Below are positions 1-6,866 of a stretch of DNA of 9,824 bases, piece after piece (the stretch's first letter is position 1; every line of letters begins with the position of its first letter). The DNA is from Actinomycetota bacterium. Its GTDB lineage: Bacteria > Actinomycetota > Acidimicrobiia > IMCC26256 > PALSA-610. Under the pieces are notes generated by a model, which was not told where the DNA came from, did not search any database, and worked only from the letters and a program-made list of their open reading frames with translations. The stretch covers positions 1 through 9,824 of the forward strand of contig JAUZEM010000494.1 of the NCBI GenBank assembly GCA_030839005.1. The letters run 5' to 3'. Position numbers and translations under genes: made by a program.

Positions 1-345
1 CTTCTGCGGCCTTGGACCGTCGCAATCACACCCGATCAGGCGCCCCGGGCGTCGCTGCGACTCTCGCACGTCCACCGTAAGACGGTGACGCTCGACGCCT
101 CGGCCTCCTTTGCGCCATCGACGCCGATCACGACCTACAACTGGAACTTTGGAGATGGCACGACCGCGTTAACCACGACCCCCACCATCACACACCGCTA
201 CCACCGCTTCGGAACCTACACAGCGACGGTCACACTCACCGACGCGGCCGGGACGTCGCTCCAACAAGCCTTCACCGGCCAGACCGTCGCACGAAACGGC
301 GGACCGACCGCAGCTGCGCACACCCTGGTCCACCTCAGCCACTAA
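1..345 (+). CDS. PKD-domain surface protein, C-terminal fragment
   Basis: The reading frame is open from the first base of the window to a TAA at 343-345, so this is the last 114 residues of a longer protein whose start lies upstream. Residues about 7-100 form a PKD (polycystic kidney disease) Ig-like domain: a VTLDASAS strand, then the WNFGDG signature at residues 48-53, then GTYTATVTLTDAAGTS. PKD domains are found mostly in extracellular or surface proteins, where they act as spacers or adhesion modules. The VAITPDQAP linker before it and the FTGQTV..NGGP tail resemble actinobacterial proteins in which a beta-propeller or Ig repeats precede a terminal PKD. That the missing part is a propeller is inference. 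The gene ends 8 bp before the stop of the convergent diguanylate cyclase gene. No catalytic residues are visible. Confidence 0.8.
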   Translation, partial: LLRPWTVAITPDQAPRASLRLSHVHRKTVTLDASASFAPSTPITTYNWNFGDGTTALTTTPTITHRYHRFGTYTATVTLTDAAGTSLQQAFTGQTVARNGGPTAAAHTLVHLSH

Positions 346-353
346 CTAACTGT

Positions 354-2039
354 TCAAGAGACGACGATGAGATTCCGCCCGTCGGACTTTGCTCGATACG
401 CGGCGGTGTCGGCGTCTTTGATGAGGAGGTCGGGCAGTGGCTGGCCAGTGTCGAGCGCGACGCCGATGCTGATTCCGATCTCAGCCGATCCTTGTCCGAG
501 CCGAAATGGTGTCTGCAAGGCGACGCGAATCCGCTCGGCGATGCAGGTTGCGTCTTCCACGGTTGTGACGGTCGGACAGAGAATGACGAACTCGTCGCCG
601 CCCCATCGGGCGACGATGTCGCCGTCGCGCACCGCCGAGCGCAGCCGCTGCGCGACGTGGACGAGCACTTCGTCACCGGCGTCGTGACCGAGTGCGTCGT
701 TCACAGCCTTGAAGCCGTCGAGATCACCGAACAGGACCGCGATGGGCGCGGCGCGACTCCGGGCCACCCACGCCGCATCGACGCACTCTCGGAGTCCGGC
801 ACGGTTCAGCAGGCCGGTCAGCGGATCGTGCAGCGCGTCGTGAGTGAGGCTCAGCTCGCGTTGCTTGTGTCGGGTGATGTCTTCGACCTGGCCGAGAAAC
901 TGTGCGGGTGCCCCGTCGGCACCCCGAACGAGCGAGACGTGCATGCGAGCCCAGACGGTCCGGCCCTCGGGATGTTCGTAGCGTCGCTCGGAGCAGAACG
1001 ACTCGGTCTCGCCGCGAAGCAAGCGGCGCGTCTCGCCCAGTTCCGCGGTGAGGTCGTCGCCATGAGCGAAGTCGACGAAACTCATCTCGAGAAGCCGCGA
1101 CTCACGGATGCCGAGTGTGTGGGCGAGTGCGTGATTCACCCAGGTCAACCGCCCATCGAGGTCCGCGAACGCGATACCCAGCGGCGATGTTGCGAACGCG
1201 TCGCGGAAGCGGCGCTCGGCTTCTCGAGCGGCCGCGTCCGCGCGTCGACGTTCACTCACATCACGCGCGTTGACGACCAACGCCTGCACCCCGAGCTCAG
1301 AGGGAAGGGCCCGACCTGTCGCCTCGAGCCAAAGCCACGATCCATCGCGGCAGCGTTGCCGATATTCGATCGGACGCGCCTCTATATCGTCACTGAGCTG
1401 CGCGCCGATCGCCGCGACGAGCGCGTCCAGGTCATCGGGATGAATGTTCGCGGTCCCATCGGTCCCGACGATCTCGTCCGCGCGAAAGCCGAGCAGCCGC
1501 TCGCAATTCGGGGAGATATACCGAACAATCCCGTCGAAGTCGACGACCGTGACGATGTCGGACTGGTGTTGCAGCAGCGCGCGGAACCACGAATCGCTGC
1601 GGTCGAGCGCTTCCTGCGCCTCCACCTGCACCGAGACATCGGTCATCGACGTCAGGACATACGAACCGCCACCAGCGTCATCAACCAGAACCGAGTCGAA
1701 CTGAACCCACACCATGGTGCCGTCGGCGCGAAACAATCGGACGGCACTCGGTCCGCCACCGGCGGTTTGTCCGTGCTCTATGCGCGAGAGACTTTCGGAG
1801 ACTGCGCGCTCGACCTCGTCGGGATGCACGAACGCAGCCGAGTCCATACCGACGATGTCGCCGGGTCCGACCCCCACGATCCCGGAATACGCAGCGTTGC
1901 ACCAAAGCATTCGTCCATCGAGCCCGATCGCCGCGATCGCAGCAGGCGCACGCCAACAATCCGCGCGGAATCCGCGCTCGACCGCGTCGGGATCGCCTTC
2001 CAGGACCACACCGTCGTATCGGCGCGAGACGGCGCGCAC
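354..2039 (-). CDS. Diguanylate cyclase with three PAS domains
   Basis: This enzyme is predicted to join two GTP into cyclic di-GMP, the second messenger controlling adhesion, secretion and development. Numbered from the GTG at 2039 (561 aa), three PAS/PAC sensor modules lie at about 22-140, 149-270 and 277-390, followed by a GGDEF domain at about 396-561. The active-site motif is a canonical GGDEF (480-484), the metal-binding FGDLDGF is intact (437-443), and RDGD at 471-474, five residues before GGDEF, is a complete product-inhibition I-site. There is no EAL or HD-GYP domain and no membrane segment, so it is probably a cytoplasmic sensor of a small ligand, redox state or light. The start is uncertain. 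The frame is open to a TTG at 2141, but that has no ribosome site; the GTG at 2039 has a weak AGGG 10 nt upstream, and a GTG at 2009 is also possible. It is divergent from the propeller lipoprotein gene. Confidence 0.92.
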   Translation of the reverse strand: MRAVSRRYDGVVLEGDPDAVERGFRADCWRAPAAIAAIGLDGRMLWCNAAYSGIVGVGPGDIVGMDSAAFVHPDEVERAVSESLSRIEHGQTAGGGPSAVRLFRADGTMVWVQFDSVLVDDAGGGSYVLTSMTDVSVQVEAQEALDRSDSWFRALLQHQSDIVTVVDFDGIVRYISPNCERLLGFRADEIVGTDGTANIHPDDLDALVAAIGAQLSDDIEARPIEYRQRCRDGSWLWLEATGRALPSELGVQALVVNARDVSERRRADAAAREAERRFRDAFATSPLGIAFADLDGRLTWVNHALAHTLGIRESRLLEMSFVDFAHGDDLTAELGETRRLLRGETESFCSERRYEHPEGRTVWARMHVSLVRGADGAPAQFLGQVEDITRHKQRELSLTHDALHDPLTGLLNRAGLRECVDAAWVARSRAAPIAVLFGDLDGFKAVNDALGHDAGDEVLVHVAQRLRSAVRDGDIVARWGGDEFVILCPTVTTVEDATCIAERIRVALQTPFRLGQGSAEIGISIGVALDTGQPLPDLLIKDADTAAYRAKSDGRNLIVVS

Positions 2040-2237
2040 ATGACGCGAACCCTGCCGTGGCCACGATGAAGCCGAAATGGGCCGGCCGTTCCCGCCTTTG
2101 TCATCTGCCGGACTGATCGGACGGTGGATCCGCCGAAGCAACCGGTTGACATCGGTCGATTCTCGCGGAGACTACCGGCGAGGAACGCGCGGTCGCGTCC
2201 CGCCCATCGGACGCGACCATCGTCGGAGTCGTATTTC
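2040..2237. other. Divergent intergenic region, cyclase / propeller lipoprotein
   Basis: This spacer of about 200 bp separates two divergent genes and must hold both promoters, unless the cyclase starts at the upstream TTG (2141). A perfect TTGACA lies at 2146-2151 on the plus strand, but no acceptable -10 hexamer follows at 16-18 bp. A GGAG at 2225-2228 is the ribosome site of the lipoprotein gene, 9 nt before its ATG. I see no clear palindrome, hairpin or RNA gene. Confidence 0.4.
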
Positions 2238-3362
2238 ATGAGGCGTAACTTTCCGGTCGTGCCCCGCATTTCTTGGCGCTTCGTTGCGATCGCCGCGTGT
2301 GCGGTTCTTCTTGCCTCTTGCGTTGCGGTGCGCGACTTCGTTGTTCCCGGAACCGACAACGACCCGTGGGGTACTGCGTTCGACGGCAGCGGACGGGTGT
2401 GGGTGGCGATGCCGGGCTGTGATCCATCGCCAACGTGTTCGGGCTCCACTCTGCCCGGAAAGCTGGCGCTCTTCGACCCGCGTACGAACTCTTGGACCAC
2501 CGTCGTCTCACTACCTGACGGTTTCGGTCAGCCGTTGTTCGTCGCCGTTGACCGTAACGGCAAGGTCTGGTTCACCATGCCGGTGACGAACACGATCGGT
2601 CGGTTCGATCCGGTGAGTACCAGCGTGACGCAATGGCAGATCCCGACGACGAGTGGCGGACCGTGGGATCTTGCCATCGACGGTAACGGCAAGGTCTGGT
2701 TCACCGAGCATTACGCGAACAAGATCGGTGCGTTCGATCCAGGCTCGCACACGTTTCAGGAAGTGTCGACGCCGGCGGTCAATAGCAATCCGTACGGGAT
2801 AACGGTGGACAAGTCGAACAACATCTGGTTCACCGAGAACACCGATTCCGTCGCACTCATCGCCGAATACACCAGCGGCGGAATCCTGCACGAGTACAAG
2901 ATACGAAACACGTCGACGGCGGGTACGGGTCTCACGCCCCACCGCATCACTCTCGATCCGTCCGGCAACGTATGGTGGTCCGAAGGCTGGGTCAGTGCGA
3001 TCGGCAAGCTCGATCGCGCCACCGCGCAACCAGGGACGAACGCCGGCGTCACCGAATACGGCTATACGCCGTCTTGCAACAGCTGTGGTTCACATACGTC
3101 GGGAATAGCGGCCGACAGCCAGGGAGTGATCTGGCTGGACGACTCGCTGCAGAACACGTTCGGGTCCTTCTCAACCAGTAGCCAGACTTTTTCCTTCTAT
3201 AAGAGCCCAAGCGGCGGCCACCCGCATGACGGCCTCAACGTGGATTCCCAGAACCGAATCTGGTTCGACGAAGAGTTCGCAAATCGATTGGCCGTCGCGA
3301 TTCAATTCGGTCCGTCTGCGTCCGCCGCGGCGGCATCTTTTCCCGCGACGAGCTCCCGCTGA
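2238..3362 (+). CDS. Vgb-like seven-bladed beta-propeller lipoprotein
   Basis: The product is 374 aa from the ATG at 2238, chosen because GGAG (2225-2228) precedes it by 9 nt; the frame is open upstream to 2124 without a better start. Residues 11-28 form a hydrophobic signal ending in the lipobox LASC, with C28 as the lipidated cysteine, so it is an exported, membrane-anchored lipoprotein. The rest is a beta-propeller of the streptogramin lyase (Vgb) / SMP-30-like class. Seven blade motifs of the form D-x-x-G-x-x-W carry tryptophans at 55, 111, 154, 197, 246, 299 and 342, and two blades show the family-like NKIG or NTIG followed by FDP. Four cysteines, C61/C67 and C280/C283, could make two disulfides outside the cell. 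Sequence alone does not show lyase activity: many members are non-enzymatic or of unknown substrate, and I cannot align the catalytic His/Glu of the staphylococcal enzyme with confidence. Confidence 0.85.
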   Translation: MRRNFPVVPRISWRFVAIAACAVLLASCVAVRDFVVPGTDNDPWGTAFDGSGRVWVAMPGCDPSPTCSGSTLPGKLALFDPRTNSWTTVVSLPDGFGQPLFVAVDRNGKVWFTMPVTNTIGRFDPVSTSVTQWQIPTTSGGPWDLAIDGNGKVWFTEHYANKIGAFDPGSHTFQEVSTPAVNSNPYGITVDKSNNIWFTENTDSVALIAEYTSGGILHEYKIRNTSTAGTGLTPHRITLDPSGNVWWSEGWVSAIGKLDRATAQPGTNAGVTEYGYTPSCNSCGSHTSGIAADSQGVIWLDDSLQNTFGSFSTSSQTFSFYKSPSGGHPHDGLNVDSQNRIWFDEEFANRLAVAIQFGPSASAAAASFPATSSR

Positions 3363-3435
3363 GACACGAGGGACGACCGACACCGCTCCTACGAGTGCCA
3401 TGCGATTCCTCCCGACGCGTCGATGTTTCGCACGG

Positions 3436-3732
3436 TCAGCGGTAGCCGCCGACGATGGTTGCACCCATCGCGAGCGGCGGGACCTCGCAGCGGTCTTCGA
3501 CGCCGGCGACGAAGGCTTGAAAGGCCGGCACGGCCTGCAGCGATTCGGGCGCGTCGACGTCGTGCTCGATCGCGACGTGAATGAAGCTCACGCCGTCGTC
3601 GAGCCGAAAGACCTTGTAGGTGAAGCCCTCCGGCTCGCGGTCGTGCAGCTCCTCGAACACCGCCTCGATCAACCGCTGGTTCTCGTCCGCCCGCTCCGGC
3701 TTGGCCTGATAGCGCACCACAATCGTCCTCAC
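3436..3732 (-). CDS. Small ABM-like dimeric alpha/beta-barrel protein
   Basis: This is a 98-aa protein with a GTG start at 3732, supported by GGAG at 3738-3741, 5 nt upstream. The pattern is that of the dimeric alpha/beta-barrel (ferredoxin-like) fold. Strand one is RTIVVRYQAKPE. A helix covers residues about 14-30, strands FTYKVFRLDDG and FIHVAIEH follow, then a helix containing PAFQAFVAG and a final strand ATIVGGYR. Relatives include antibiotic-biosynthesis-monooxygenase-like and putative quinol monooxygenase proteins, many of which have no known substrate. No cofactor motif is visible, as is usual for this cofactor-free family. It stands alone, convergent with the propeller gene and divergent (171 bp) from the YceI gene. 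The fold is fairly sure; the function is not. Confidence 0.75.
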   Translation of the reverse strand: MRTIVVRYQAKPERADENQRLIEAVFEELHDREPEGFTYKVFRLDDGVSFIHVAIEHDVDAPESLQAVPAFQAFVAGVEDRCEVPPLAMGATIVGGYR

Positions 3733-3903
3733 CTGTGCTCCAACTCCGCGGGCCGGTGGCTCGCTCCAGTTCTAAGACCGGTTCTTCCGCCGGGACTCAT
3801 CGGAGCCGTTGCGGCCCGCCCCGGTTGACGCTCCGTGCACAGCGCGCGCACAGTTCTGCCCGCGATGCTCGGGCCGGACGACCCTCGACCTAAGGAGCCG
3901 CGG

Positions 3904-4608
3904 GTGGCATCGACTCGCCAACCTCGCAAGTGGGTGCGCTGGCTCGTCGGCGCCGTCGTCGTGGTTCTCCTGATCGTCGTGGGCGGACCTTTCGTGTACT
4001 TCCACTTCATTCAGAGCGATCCGCCGCCGAAGTTGTCGCTCGACACGACGCCCGTCCCCTCGACGGCTCCGGGTGTCACCCGCGCCCCGCTCGCCGGCAC
4101 GTGGAAGATCGGGACCGGGTCACTCGTCCGGTACCGCGTGAAGGAGACACTGTTCGGACAGAGCGGTGAGGCCGTCGGCAAAACGACCACAGTGACCGGC
4201 TCGATGACCATGACGGCGACGTCGGTCTCGGACGCGACGTTCACCGTGGACATGACCTCGGTCACGAGTGGCCAGAGCCAGCGAGACGGACAGTTCCGAG
4301 GGCGAATCATGGACACGGCCGACTTCCCCACCGCGACGTTCACACTGGCGAGCCCGATCGATCTCGGTGTCGTGCCGAAAGACGGCGTGCAGAAGTCCTA
4401 TTCGGCGAATGGCAAGTTCCAACTCCACGGTACGACGAAGAACGTCACGTTCACACTGACGGCGCGTCGCACCGGCAATGTCATCGCTGTTCAGGGCGAC
4501 GAACCCATCACCTTTTCGGACTACAACATCGGCAACCCGAGCGGAGGCCCGGCCAGCGTCGGGGATTCCGGACAGCTCGAGTTCGTGCTCCAGTTCCAGC
4601 CGAGCTGA
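3904..4608 (+). CDS. Membrane-anchored YceI-family lipocalin-fold protein
   Basis: The product is 234 aa from the GTG at 3904, which has a strong AAGGAG (3892-3897) 6 nt upstream. The frame is open further upstream to 3835, but that start has no ribosome site and would put a non-signal-like stretch ahead of the anchor. Residues 10-31 form one very hydrophobic transmembrane segment after a basic N-terminus, so the domain should face outward. A Pro/Thr-rich linker (about 40-62) leads to a YceI domain (about 65-233) with family landmarks: SQRDGQFRGRIMDTADFP and ATF at 124-146, then GKFQLHGTTKNVTF at 170-183. YceI proteins are beta-barrels that bind isoprenoid or other amphiphilic molecules in a central pocket; the ligand here cannot be read from sequence. 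It is convergent with the sigma-factor gene, with 11 bp between stop codons. Confidence 0.9.
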   Translation: MASTRQPRKWVRWLVGAVVVVLLIVVGGPFVYFHFIQSDPPPKLSLDTTPVPSTAPGVTRAPLAGTWKIGTGSLVRYRVKETLFGQSGEAVGKTTTVTGSMTMTATSVSDATFTVDMTSVTSGQSQRDGQFRGRIMDTADFPTATFTLASPIDLGVVPKDGVQKSYSANGKFQLHGTTKNVTFTLTARRTGNVIAVQGDEPITFSDYNIGNPSGGPASVGDSGQLEFVLQFQPS

Positions 4609-4627
4609 TCGAGAAGGCGTCAGCCGG
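4600..4627. terminator. Possible bidirectional hairpin between convergent genes
   Basis: CCG-A-GCTGA (4600-4608) pairs with TCAGCCGG (4620-4627), giving an 8-bp stem with one bulged A and an 11-nt loop. The TGA stop of the YceI gene pairs with the complement of the TGA stop of the sigma-factor gene, so the stem spans both gene ends. No T-tract follows on either strand, so intrinsic termination is uncertain. Confidence 0.3.
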
Positions 4628-5876
4628 TCTCTGAGGTCTGCGCGATCCGGCGCGTGAGGTAGCGGCGTTCCGCGTCGGTCGCGGCGAGCGACAGCGCGGC
4701 GCGATACGCCACTGCGGCTTCGACCCGCCGGTCGAGGCGACGGAGCAGGTCGGCGCGCGTGGCGGGCAGCAGGTGGTAACCGGTCAGCGCGCCGGATCGC
4801 TCCAGCGCATCCACCAGACGGAGTCCGGCTTCCGGTCCGTCGGCCATGCCGACGGCGACCGCGCGATTCAGCTCGATGACGGGCGTCGGCACCATCCGGA
4901 CGAGCTCCTTGTACAGCGCGGCGATCTCGACCCAGTCCGTCGCGCTCGCCTCGTGTGCGGCCGCATGGCAGGCGGCGATCGCCGCTTGCACCTGATACGG
5001 GCCGGGTTGTCCGCGCCGGAGCGCGGCGTCGAGACGCTCGAGCCCTTCGGCGATCGCGTCCGCGTCCCAGCGAGTGCGGTCCTGTTCCTCGAGCGGCACG
5101 AGGTCGCCCGCGTCGTCGAGCCGCGCGGCGCGCCGAGCATCGGTGAGCAGCAGGAGTGCGAGCAGGCCGATCGCCTCGGGCTCGTCCGGCATCAATCCGG
5201 CGAGCGTGCGCGCGAGGCGTATGGCCTCGGCACACAGTCCGGCGCGCACCAGCTCGGCGCCGGTCGTGGCCGAGTAGCCCTCGTTGAACAGCAGGTAGAG
5301 GACGGCCAGGACCGCTCCGGTCCGTTCCGGCAGCTGGTAGGCGGGCGGTACGCGGTACGGGATTCCCGCGTTTCGGATCTTGTGCTTGGCGCGAACCAGG
5401 CGTTGGGCCATCGTCGATTCCGGGACGAGGAAGGCTCGCGCGATCTCCGCGGTCGTCAGGCCCGCGAGTGTCCGCAGCGTCAATGCGACCTGCGCGTCGA
5501 GCGAGAGCGCGGGGTGACAACAGGTGAAGATCAACCGCAGCCGGTCGTCTTCGACGCCGTCATCGGAGCCGTCGGGTCCGGAGATCACGGCCACCTCCTG
5601 GAGCTTGGCGGCTCCCGTCGCGGCTCGCCGCAGACGATCGAGCGCACGGTTGCGCGCGGTCGTCGTGAGCCACGCGCCGGGGTTGCGCGGGACGCCGTCG
5701 CGCGGCCAGCGCTCGAGCGCCCGCGCGAAGGCATCCTGCGCGCACTCCTCGGCGAGGTCCCAGTCGCCGGTCACCCGGATGAGGGTCGCGACAACACGCG
5801 CCCAGTCCGAGTGAAAGGCCGCGACGACCGCGCCCTCGACCTCGACGTCGGCCTCGGAATCGATCGGGCCGGTCAC
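4620..5876 (-). CDS. ECF42-type RNA polymerase sigma factor with TPR-like C-terminal extension
   Basis: This 418-aa protein redirects RNA polymerase to a dedicated promoter set. Residues about 18-86 are the sigma-70 region 2 (GDWDLAEECAQDAFARAL, then NPGAWLTTTARNRALDRLRR, the -10 contact). Residues about 110-168 are region 4, with the helix-turn-helix at about 139-165 for the -35. Unlike ordinary ECF factors of about 200 aa, a long helical extension follows (about 180-418). It contains YLLFNEGYSAT (194-204) and the TPR-like DUF6596 region, which define the ECF42 group. In that group the extension, rather than a membrane anti-sigma factor, is known to control activity, and I see no anti-sigma gene here. 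The GTG start overlaps the TGA of the DGPF gene by 4 bp (GTGA), so the two are probably translationally coupled. Length and domain order are normal for the group. Confidence 0.95.
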   Translation of the reverse strand: MTGPIDSEADVEVEGAVVAAFHSDWARVVATLIRVTGDWDLAEECAQDAFARALERWPRDGVPRNPGAWLTTTARNRALDRLRRAATGAAKLQEVAVISGPDGSDDGVEDDRLRLIFTCCHPALSLDAQVALTLRTLAGLTTAEIARAFLVPESTMAQRLVRAKHKIRNAGIPYRVPPAYQLPERTGAVLAVLYLLFNEGYSATTGAELVRAGLCAEAIRLARTLAGLMPDEPEAIGLLALLLLTDARRAARLDDAGDLVPLEEQDRTRWDADAIAEGLERLDAALRRGQPGPYQVQAAIAACHAAAHEASATDWVEIAALYKELVRMVPTPVIELNRAVAVGMADGPEAGLRLVDALERSGALTGYHLLPATRADLLRRLDRRVEAAVAYRAALSLAATDAERRYLTRRIAQTSETG

Positions 5877-6220
5877 ATCTCCCAGATGGGCCTCACTTCG
5901 ATCGTGCCGATCCGGGCGCCGGGGATCTTCGCCGCGACCTCGATCGCCTCGTCGACATCTTTGCAGTCGACGAGATAGAAGCCGCCGATCTGCTCCTTGG
6001 TCTCGGCGAACGGACCGTCCGAGGTCAGCACCTTGCCATCGCGCACCTGCACGGTCGTCGCGTCGGTCGTCGGGCGCAGACGCTCACCCGTCTTCAGCAC
6101 CCCACGCTTGCCCATCTCATCGCCGAACTTCCCGTAGTCGGCCATCATCGCCTCGCCCTCGGCCGCGCTGGCGCCCTGGGCAGCCGTCTCGTCCTCGCAG
6201 ATCAACAGGATGTATCGCAT
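5873..6220 (-). CDS. DGPF / YCII-related protein, ECF42 partner
   Basis: This is a 115-aa YCII-domain protein starting at the ATG at 6220, which has AGGAGG (6225-6230) just upstream. An in-frame start at 6247 is possible but lacks a ribosome site. The N-terminal strand is MRYILLICEDE. The central signature LTSDGPFAETKEQIGGFYLVD has DGPF at residues 68-71, and the C-terminus carries a strand before GTIEVRPIWEM. Genes of this type very often sit beside ECF42 sigma factors and are reported members of their regulons. The biochemical role is unknown; the ferredoxin-like fold would allow binding of a small molecule. It is the first gene of the two-gene unit, with the sigma factor overlapping its end. 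The 90-bp upstream gap holds the putative ECF42 promoter. Confidence 0.93.
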   Translation of the reverse strand: MRYILLICEDETAAQGASAAEGEAMMADYGKFGDEMGKRGVLKTGERLRPTTDATTVQVRDGKVLTSDGPFAETKEQIGGFYLVDCKDVDEAIEVAAKIPGARIGTIEVRPIWEM

Positions 6221-6253
6221 GCTTCCTCCTCGTAGAGATCGGATCACACCGAC

Positions 6254-6280
6254 GACGAACGGCGAGTCCCCGCATCGACA
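6254..6280 (-). promoter_or_regulatory. Putative ECF42-dependent promoter of the DGPF-sigma operon
   Basis: Read on the minus strand, TGTCGA (6280-6275) is followed by a 17-nt spacer and CGTC (6257-6254). As I recall it, the ECF42 consensus is TGTCGA at -35 and CGA/TC at -10, and both elements match at normal spacing. The predicted start would lie about 25 nt before the ATG at 6220, leaving room for the AGGAGG ribosome site. A second CGTC overlaps at 6254-6251. This implies positive autoregulation by the sigma factor encoded downstream. Confidence 0.6.
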
Positions 6281-6310
6281 CCTGACAACAACATTCCCGG
6301 ATTCGCGAGC

Positions 6311-6826
6311 TCACCGGGGGCGGCGGTGCTGGGCGACGAAGATCGCCCACGGTTCGCCATCGGGATCGTCGCGCATCGCGAACTCGTCGAGCAGATCCGT
6401 GAGTCGCCGGTTCAGCTCGGCGCGCCGGTCGGCCGACACGACCAGGGCCAGGCGCGTCGTCTCGAGCTGGGCAGTAGCGCCGGCCGCGCGCACCTCGGCG
6501 AGGAACGCCTCGAGCGCCGCCGCCCTGACTCGTGCTGCCTGCGGCAGTCCGGCGTCGACGTCGAGTCGCCACGACTTGCCGGTCGACCGGTACAGCTTCT
6601 CGACGCTGCCGCGCGCGCCGGGGCGCCGTCCGCTCGGCGCCAGAAAGCCGTTCCGCACAAGCGTTCGCACGTGATAGAGGATCGTCGCGGGGTCCTCTCC
6701 GAGCTCGGTGGCGAGCTCCTTGTTCGATCGCGGCCCGTCGTACAGCACCCGGATGATGCGCAATCGCAGTGGATGCGCGAGCGCGCGCACCTCCTCGGGA
6801 GTCGCCTTGCGTCGCCGCGACGTCAC
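6311..6826 (-). CDS. ArsR-like winged-helix transcriptional regulator
   Basis: This is a 171-aa DNA-binding protein starting at the GTG at 6826. Residues 11-65 form the ArsR/HTH_20-type helix-turn-helix: ALAHPLRLRIIRVL, then SNKELATELG, then the recognition helix DPATILYHVRTLVRNGFL. A basic wing follows (66-83, SGRRPGARGSVEKLYRSTG). The C-terminal half (about 95-165) is helical and probably carries dimerisation or effector binding. No cysteine-based metal site is seen. The gene is divergent from the MFS exporter with only 38 bp between starts, and a palindrome lies in that gap, so it most likely represses the exporter and itself until a ligand binds. The effector is not readable. No Shine-Dalgarno precedes the GTG; a TAACGT hexamer 6 nt upstream suggests a leaderless message. 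The next gene downstream (DGPF) is 90 bp away with its own candidate promoter. Confidence 0.88.
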   Translation of the reverse strand: MTSRRRKATPEEVRALAHPLRLRIIRVLYDGPRSNKELATELGEDPATILYHVRTLVRNGFLAPSGRRPGARGSVEKLYRSTGKSWRLDVDAGLPQAARVRAAALEAFLAEVRAAGATAQLETTRLALVVSADRRAELNRRLTDLLDEFAMRDDPDGEPWAIFVAQHRRPR

Positions 6827-6832
6827 GGCTGT

Positions 6833-6861
6833 ACGTTAGCTGACTGATTGGGTATTCTCAA
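6833..6861 (-). promoter_or_regulatory. Promoter of the ArsR-like regulator gene (leaderless)
   Basis: On the minus strand, TTGAGA (6861-6856, five of six bases of the -35 consensus) and TAACGT (6838-6833, a TAnnnT -10) are separated by exactly 17 bp. The -10 ends 6 nt before the GTG start (6826), so transcription would begin at or next to the start codon. The -35 lies inside the operator palindrome. Confidence 0.55.
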
Positions 6862-6866
6862 TCAGT
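6843..6866. promoter_or_regulatory. Operator palindrome between regulator and exporter
   Basis: ACTGATTG (6843-6850) and CAATCAGT (6859-6866) are perfect 8-bp inverted arms around an 8-bp centre, a dyad size typical of dimeric winged-helix repressors. It covers the exporter's -10 and the first two bases of its GTG, and it also covers the regulator's -35. A bound dimer would block both promoters. It stands out as A/T-rich against the surrounding GC-rich DNA. Confidence 0.65.
6853..6865 (+). promoter_or_regulatory. -10 element of the MFS gene (leaderless)
   Basis: TATTCT (6853-6858) fits TAnnnT and is followed by exactly 6 nt before the GTG start at 6865. No Shine-Dalgarno is present, and no good -35 lies at 16-18 bp. 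The message would start at the G of the start codon. Confidence 0.5.

Noticed and set aside
492..2069. Long open frame on the plus strand (525 codons) antisense to the diguanylate cyclase
   Set aside because: It mirrors the codon bias of the real gene in high-GC DNA, has no recognisable domain, and lies wholly opposite well-conserved PAS and GGDEF coding sequence.
2146..2151. Perfect TTGACA as a -35 for the propeller gene
   Set aside because: No TAnnnT-type -10 is found 16-18 bp downstream, so I do not call a promoter. An ECF-type or extended promoter cannot be excluded.
3075..3098. Cys-Asn-Ser-Cys-Gly-Ser-His in the propeller as a c-type heme site
   Set aside because: Heme attachment needs CxxCH with the histidine next to the second cysteine; here two residues intervene. 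A disulfide is more likely.
3413..3422. Perfect 10-bp palindrome CGACGCGTCG in the 73-bp gap between convergent genes
   Set aside because: It has no loop for a terminator and is built from CG-rich words common in this DNA, so chance is likely.
3825..3853. TTGACG upstream of the YceI gene as a promoter
   Set aside because: The sequence at the proper -10 distance (GCACAG) does not resemble a -10 element.
4120..5978. Long overlapping open frames on both strands opposite or out of frame with the sigma-factor gene
   Set aside because: Their translations are Arg/Ala/Pro-rich and of low complexity, with no domain; the ECF42 frame explains the region fully.
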